From positions 5,642,001 to 5,706,000 of the forward strand of contig CM065647.1 in NCBI GenBank assembly GCA_033220425.1: 64,000 bases of DNA, in the 5' to 3' direction. Of this stretch, positions 57,101-64,000 are shown piece after piece. This DNA is from Lepraria neglecta (Eukaryota; Ascomycota; Lecanoromycetes; Lecanorales; Stereocaulaceae). Numbering within the stretch: the first letter of the stretch is position 1; every line of letters starts with the position of its first letter. The position numbers and the translations under genes were made by a program. The notes under the pieces were generated by a model. The model did no database searches and was not told the origin of the DNA. It saw only the letters and a list, made by a program, of their open reading frames with translations.

Positions 57101-60100
57101 CTCGGCAAGCATCTGAACCCGCACGACAGTAGGATATGCTCGGGTATACGACTCCCCAAGTAGAGCGCACAGCTCTCCGTCCAGCCCATCCCTCGTCTTC
57201 TCGATAAAAATAGTGGCTTGCTCGAATTGATTACGATGCAACGCTAGAATGGCGCTGAACCACGACCTGTCTGTAGACTGAGATTTCATGGCCTCGAGGT
57301 AATTGTCCATGAGTTCCCATCGGTTCATTCCCCATGCCGCAGCGGCTGCCAGAGGAGCGATCGCGCGCTTGTGATCGAGCGTAGCAAGACTCCACTTTTG
57401 TTCGGCCAAAGCAGAGAGGTTCTCCCACTCACCGAGAGCATGGAGACATCTCATCTTTCCCATAGTGATCTCGAAAGCCGTTCGGTCATCGTTCACATTC
57501 GCCTCTCGTCGCTGATATGCTGCAAGAGCTTCGTCCCATCGCTCGAGCTTCTCGAACCAGGTCTCTTTAAGCTCGAAATCTCGATATTTTTGGGCGTTAC
57601 GAAGAATACCTACAGCTGCATCTGACTGTTGCAGTTGGTTATTGATAAAGATGAGTGCTTCGACAGTGCTTGGAGTCTTCTCTTCCTCGAACTGCAGCTC
57701 TTTGTAATGGAGGGCTTTTGCGAAAGCATGATTCTTGGCCGCGAAAGCACCCAATGTGCGGATATCTATTGGAAGCGCCTTGTCATCATGCTCCATGAAT
57801 TCACAGAGATTTAAGAGTACCTGTAGGATCTCCGGAGGTATATTGGGCGAGGTCAATGCTATCTCAAGGGATCGTATGAGCTCTTCTTGATACTGGTCGT
57901 AAAGCTCAGGCCAGCAGGAGGCAAAAGCAGAGTTGAACAGGTCTTTTGCAAGCGGCTGATATAGACCAGCCAGGCCAGCACACGCCCGCAATGCATGCGA
58001 TGGAGACTCCCTGAGGAGCTCGACACTGAAACGGCGAATCCATTCATGCCAGTCCTCTGGGGTGGACTTCTGTGAAGCCTCCCACGCGTTTTTCAGATGT
58101 TCCTGATTAACGGGCAGCTTCTTTTGGCCGATCTCTGCGAACCCGGAATCATCGCCCAAGCCTCCGTAGTGCTCATCAGGGCTGAGATCTTGGGGCAGTG
58201 GCTCGCCCTTTTGCAGTTTGGAAACCAGAACATAGTAGTTGTGATGCACAATATGATTTGCGATGAGGACCTTTTTGACTGTGTTGACATAAAGCAGATA
58301 ATCCCTGCCAAGCTGGAATACGTATGCACAAATGCAATCGAGTGCTGCTTGCTTTAGTGTCTGCTCTTTGCCAGCGAAAATCTCTAGCAGGTTGTGTATT
58401 ATCAAGGACGCATAGTCGGAAATGTTGACAAGCCGAGATATCTTTCCAATAGTGTCGATAGCCGCCTTGCGCAAAGTCACGGGGTTTGATTGCTTTTGGA
58501 ACATGTGGATAAGCGTCGGTATGATCATATGCATGTGTTCTTCTGCGCTCTGACCAAAGACCAAAATGGTGTGCAGTACCCTTTCCGAGGCTGTCCTCCG
58601 CCCTGAAGAATCATCTTCGAGGACTTTGAGCATGAGCGGGAGCAGTCTCGTGATACGAGACTTGAATTCGCCTTCCAAGGCTCTTGCCATCGCTTCCACG
58701 AGCGAAAGTGCGGTAGCTTGGATCGAGCTGTTTGTCGACCAGAAGTCTTCAATGAGATCCATGAGTGGCGGCACATAGTTTCTGATGTGGACGCGAACAA
58801 TGGATACCAAAATCGACAGTTGGTTGAAATAGACCTCGAGGCGTGTGAAAGGTGCAGCACGAATAACCGTCATGAAGCTTGGTATGATCAGGCTCAGGAA
58901 GGGTATGCATTTCAATCCGAGGGTTTTGAATATATTGACTACAGCCTCAATGACCCCGGAATGGTACTGTGACAAGGATGGATCGGCTAAAACAGTCTGT
59001 GTCAACGTATGGAAAACGACCTTGGGATAGTAGTCCTCATTTGATGGTGTTATCCCCTCTATGACAAGTCCGACGTCTGAGACTATTTCAGCCTCGTTCT
59101 TCAAACGAGCCTCGGGAGATGTGTCCAGAATTTGCTTTGCAAAAAGTTAGCAAGCTGAACGAAAGGATGGGATTGGAGGAGTAGGAAGATATACCTGATG
59201 CTTATAGGGATCCAGCGCTCCGAGCATGCCCATCAATTTGATGGTCTCCTTTCGCAATGCTCCTTGTTGCTCTGTCTTGATGATATTGACGAGAAGATCA
59301 AGTAGTTGCGGAAAGTCCATATATGGCTTGATTACATATCCTGAATTGCTTGCAAGCTGACCAAGGGTATGAAGGGCAGCATCTCGTTTTCTGAGAGAGC
59401 TCAGATCTTGGAGTGCTTCAACAATGGTAGGCATGATTGTTGGGATATATGGCTCCAGTACCGTGCCTCCAGTAGAAGCAAGCTGCCCAATCGCAACTAT
59501 CGTAGTCGCAGCCACAGCATTATTTGAATCTCGAGCCTGCGGAAGTAAGATCTTGACTAGGGTGTCACAGTAAGGCTTTGCCAGCCTTGACGCATTGGCG
59601 ATGACAAGCCCAACAAGCTTGGCACCATCTTCTTGACTCTTCGGATTTTTGGAATTGCGGATGCCCATGATTAGATTGACCAGTATCTTGCGCAAAGAAG
59701 GAAAGATGTGTGCTGGGTTGACCTCCGTAAGACGGCCAACGATCACTATGGCAGCCTGTCGAACTCGAAAATCCGAGTCATTGACAGCAAGGAATATGGA
59801 GCGTATATTTTCTGGCTTTCCAAGGTGTTTGTCGAATCTGGCGTCCAAAGCTTCGAGCACTGTCCGTCGGATGTCGGAATCTGAGTCGGCCACTCCTAGC
59901 TCAAGCAGCTTCGTAATCACGTCTCCAACAACTCTTATGGCGTGGAAGCTGGTTTGGTAGATGATAGGATCCTGGACAAAGAGTTGGCAGCAGGTTATTG
60001 CTGATGCCTTCCGGATGTTTGGATTGTTGCTGTCGGTGTAACGCATTGCAACGTCTCGGACGAACTCATTCAAGCCATGACCTTGAAGGCAATTAGCAGA

Positions 60101-61711
60101 ATTACAACAGGCAAACGGCAGAAAACGGTCCGTGTGTTTGAACATAGGAAAAAGACGTACCAGTGAAGTCGAAGCTACCCAAAGTCACTAACGCAAGCTG
60201 TATCTCCGAGTCTCCAACCACTGCGCCTGATAGATGAAGATCCTTCGCGAACGCCGGTATTGGTGGAAGCTTGTTGTCTGGGCATCCTAAAGGCTTGAAT
60301 GGGCGGCCGGATAGGACGAGACTCAGCAAGTCGAGGAGCTTCTCTTGAATTTGAGGCTTGATGGGGTGAATGTACTGCGCCATATCGATCAATGCCTTTT
60401 CGAGCGACTCGCTGAGGCCGCAGGCGAACATGGGATCGAGCAGAGCTTCCATGTACTTGGTAAGAGCCATACCAACAGCTGCAGAAAGCATGCTGATACA
60501 TTCGAAGACTGGTGCTTCGTCTGTTCCCACACGATTACGCCTATGTAGCTATTAGTTTATCGCAATATCAATTCTGGGAATGAGCTTACGCTTTGACACT
60601 AAGGCCTTCCCTAATGTAGACAATTATGCCGTCGAGGTAAGGAGCAATAGCACTAGACACCGCATGCGCGATCTTGCCAATTGCAATAAATGCAGCATTC
60701 CGCTCTTTATCTTTCTTGAGCTGACCTTGTAGGAATATCATGAAATTGTGGAGGTATGACTGGGTAAACTGCTCCGGTGCGTATCCTGCAAGCACGGGTA
60801 TCACAATCACAACCAGGGCACGGATACGAGGGTCTCGATGATCCTTAAGATGCAGAGTGATCTCGCATGCCTCGCGATAGTGCTCCCCCATGAACATGCC
60901 GCCCTTGCGGAGTAGTTTTTCCATAGTGAGCAATGAACCGTGGGTGATGTCTGGGTTGGGGGACTTGAAGCCTTGGAGAGCATCATCATAGACCCTCCCG
61001 AACCACTGTTGACGAAGATGAGCATCGCGAGCTGCGATGATCTCGAAGCAGGCACCTGCTGCCTCGGCAGCTGTCTCACGTATGAGGACTTTCGGGTCCC
61101 GCAAAGCCACCAAGATGCAATCGAAGATCTGAGGTACGAAGGCGTAGAGTAAGGTAGGAGAGTTCAGCGCAAGTTCTCGAATGACAAGCACAGCGGCGAA
61201 TCGTCGTGTTTCTTGTCGTTCTGATTGCAACCACTCAAGAGCCGATGAGACCTCAGCTTCAACAAGCTCAGCCGTAAGTGCCCCGCCTGGTATTGCTAGG
61301 TGACCTAGTGCTCGTGCTGCAAACACTAGGACCGTATTATCATTGCTTCGAAGAGCTTGTCGAAGGTAGACAGAGAACCTCGTGGTCTTCTGAGCCGCAT
61401 CATCGCCGTCGAAGCTGATGAGGGCATCTATGGCCAGGATTCCACCAATCTTTTCGGTAGTGTCATTGCTCTGGACGACGAGCTGGGAGATCCGGTGGTT
61501 GACATTGTTATAGTAGTCCTGGAACTTGTCGGAAGGTAGTTCTATTCCCATGATCAGTATGTGCGTGTACTGGTGAAGTTGAACACCCACCTCTGGCAGC
61601 TGCCACGACCTGGCTGTGTAGTTCATACGCAGCATGCCGCCGTGTTGCTTCGTTCTTTGACCGGAGCTCTAGGAAAGTTCGATTGAGGTTGTCGGAGAAT
61701 TGTAGAGCCAT
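54195..61711 (-). CDS. TOR: TOR serine/threonine protein kinase
   Basis: Seven exons (61711-61591, 61541-60590, 60540-60161, 60081-59195, 59134-55830, 55782-55713, 55661-54195) sum to 2393 residues, the usual length. The N-terminal 1100 residues are HEAT-type repeats (for example [13 protein letters not shown] and [15 protein letters not shown]); a FAT domain follows; the FRB domain has [20 protein letters not shown], retaining the Ser that contacts FKBP-rapamycin; the kinase domain has [11 protein letters not shown] with the catalytic Asp and HIDFGDCFE (DFG); the FATC ends [16 protein letters not shown] nucleates TORC1/TORC2 and couples nutrients to growth. The start is the ATG at 61709-61711 ([13 protein letters not shown]), though the frame stays open 133 codons further upstream without another ATG. 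It appears to be the only TOR gene in this window. Confidence 0.97.
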
Positions 61712-64000
61712 GACGACGAAGCGTGCCTCATCAAGCTGGTCGAAGCTGCGAGGTTGAGGTGTTTCGGAGCTCTGAGGCTCCAAGCTGACCGGCTCTAAGC
61801 TGACCGGCTCTATTGGTGCTGAGGTCGCATCTGCATGGAGGAATGGGCCACGGACCCTTCTCGAGCCAATTTGATGTGGGGGTTGTGTGTAGGGAGCTTG
61901 TTTGAATGCGTTGTTCTGGTCGAGTTCAATCACGAATTGCAGCTCTTCATCATCGCGTGTCTCTGCCTCGGTGTCGCTAAAATAGTTCGGGCTGCGCCAA
62001 GGAAGATGAGATTTTCCCAAGCACCATAACTCCACAACAAGAGGTCTAAATACGAAGATTTTGCTGTACGAGTTGTTCGTCTTGTTTATGGTTACAAATT
62101 TATAGTTCAAAGCGAAACTTCATCTTTGCTTGTTGCGATACTACCTGGCTGTAAAAATTGCCCCCAGCCCGAACTATTTTGGCGACACCTCGGTGGGAGG
62201 CATAGCGCTAGGAGTATTGTATTGCCGTAGCGCCGGGATGGCTGCCGAAGTAACTGTTTTGGCGGGCGATCTCCGGAGCGTATCTCTGAAAAGACAAACC
62301 CTATGAAGACTCACTTTGAATGGGAATCAACAGCCTTCATTGCAATACGATGAAGACTCTGTACTTACATGGATCGCGATGTCGACCCCACAATTTGGCC
62401 AGTATGACTTACGTTCTGGAGACCAAGTTGGCTTGCGACAGTCCCTCCTTGTGCCTCCTACATGGCCCTTTGCAGGTCTCCCACTGCGTCACTTAATCAA
62501 CGGTAGAAGGCATACTGTTGATTCCACAACACTTCGATTGGTGCCGTCAACATATGATTCTACTGTTTAAATACTCTCACATTTTTCAGGATGCCGGACG
62601 AGTGTACTAGTTCAAATATCGATGCTTCGTGAGGGTATACAAATTTACAATCACGGCTTGATCAGACGCTTGAATACAGGTAAAAAAATTGAATCGAACC
62701 CTGGCGGTGAATCCAGATAGGAGTCTAAGGCAGCAAGATATCGTCCGTTGCGGACTGCAGAAGAGACTGTCCTGAGTCGTCTTCCTATGCTAGAAGAGAT
62801 TCGGAGTGAATTCCTCTTGTAGTGATAGCTGATCGTCCGGGAATCTACTTTATCTAAGGTCCTATTATCTATCCCTCTGCTTGGACACCGACGCCTTAGG
62901 GGGAATGGAGAGGGGACTGCACCCATATCTTTCCAGCTACTAGTCACAATCCGCAAGAATCGTTTAGCAACTGCCATTCTTTCCGATGGAATACACCTTT
63001 TGGCAGCTCCTTTCACCGCTTCTTTTCGAGGCCGTCTCAAGAGTCAAACACCATAGATGACCTACGTCATACTCTCATTCAACAAATCACAGCATGCGCC
63101 TTGCTGTCCTTGCTCTTCGAACGCGAATGGTTATGCAGAAGTAAGTACCGCCTAGCCAAATTCGCTTTGATGCCAAAGCAAAGTATGGTGGCACTGTCTA
63201 GCCAATACGGGGGCCAGAATCTCATCAACGGAACTTTAGTTGCAGCATTCATAGATTTCGCCTACAAGAGGGCTGCAAGCGCATGGCGAGGCTTCACAAA
63301 GGAAATGATATACTCTTCGAATGAGGTACAGATCTTCGGTGAGAAGAAATGATATCGACACCAGGCCATAATGTATTACAACCCGTGAGCCGCAAGAGAG
63401 CTCGATCCCGACAATTTCTTACTAAAGCCCTGCAATGGTCGGAGCCTAAGCCCGTGCCGACTACGGAACAGACGAGAGTTTAGGAATGGTGTGGGATCAA
63501 TTAAGCCGTGCTGTGCTCTGACCGCAATGAACTTTGAACTGAAAATTTTCTCGTGTAAAGTGAAGTTTGTTTTGGGTCTTTCACCAACTGCCTGCTTCGG
63601 AGAACAGCTCTAGAAGTAGACCAATAGCATATAGAATTCACAGATCCAAGCTAGAGATAATCGTATGGTGGTGAGGGGAACGAATGTCATGCAGGCTTCA
63701 GCATATACCAAGCCCTAAAGCATCCGTGCAGGTTTAATCCCTGCAACCCTCGTGGTCCCTAGAAGCTTGGCGCTTCTCCTCCAGCTTCCATTAGGGCCTT
63801 CCATTCCTTCGCTGGCCCCCCGATGTCCGACATCGCATGAGACGCTCTCAGCGCTCCATTCATACGCAACTCTACGCTCCCTAATCTCTTACATTCGTGT
63901 ATACTTGCTCTACTATACCTTACCCTGTCCTTGGGGGCGCCGAACACCTCGCCCATATATCGGCCTAATGCCTCGGATCTGCATAAGCTGGTGCCCAACC
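61712..64000. other. TOR 5' region and gene-poor end of window
   Basis: The first 400 bases are an ATG-less open frame contiguous with TOR. Beyond about 62110 I see no recognisable protein, RNA gene or repeat up to the end of the window. A tRNA-like TTCGATTC string on the minus strand near 62695 lacks the rest of a cloverleaf. Confidence 0.4.

Noticed and set aside
62660-62760. tRNA-like TTCGATTC (minus strand)
   Set aside because: No acceptor stem, D-arm or anticodon arm could be paired around it.
1-64000. CRISPR arrays, bacterial operons, insertion sequences or ribosome-binding sites
   Set aside because: Spliceosomal introns and fungal families show a eukaryotic nuclear genome; no regularly spaced repeats were seen.

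Overview
The window is nuclear DNA of a filamentous ascomycete (Pezizomycotina). The evidence is short GT-AG introns (about 47-150 nt, many with a CTAAC/CTGAC-like branch site), fungal-specific families (HET domain, non-reducing polyketide synthase, Pex30-type peroxin, DUF2458, tiny copper-type metallothioneins) and a transition-riddled AT-rich transposon that looks RIP-mutated. The class is not certain from sequence alone. All gene models below were spliced by eye; where exon sums are given they close in frame.

Layout. 0-4 kb: gene-poor, with one decayed AIG1-like GTPase pseudogene. 4.5-5.5 kb: two tandem metallothionein micro-genes. 5.8-9.8 kb: housekeeping block with an RBR-type E3 ubiquitin ligase, a Pex30/Pex24-DysF peroxin and the mitochondrial import subunit PAM16. 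11-18 kb: an Ara2-type D-arabinose dehydrogenase, an unknown multi-pass membrane protein and a Cut12-like spindle-pole coiled-coil protein. 18.4-20.6 kb: a broken HET-domain gene. 21.5-26.5 kb: an MFS transporter and a secreted expansin-like protein. 26.5-32.7 kb: gene-poor, with a complete 2.6-kb Fot1/pogo DNA transposon bearing perfect-architecture terminal inverted repeats but a dead, AT-rich transposase.

32.7-48.9 kb is the accessory core: a small four-TM protein, a 2111-residue SAT-KS-AT-PT-ACP-ACP-TE polyketide synthase with all catalytic residues present, a cytochrome P450 with an unusual heme loop, and an O-methyltransferase with a repeat-derived tail. Together they read as a small, divergently arranged aromatic polyketide cluster (PKS makes and releases the ring system; P450 oxidises; methyltransferase caps a phenol). 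The product is not predictable here. No pathway transcription factor or transporter is visible beside it. A 234-bp MITE-like element closes the region.

49-62 kb returns to conserved genes: a TMEM135-like membrane protein, DUF2458 and a COX14-like mitochondrial protein sharing a promoter, and a full-length TOR kinase (2393 residues, 7 exons). The last 2.3 kb shows no supportable gene.
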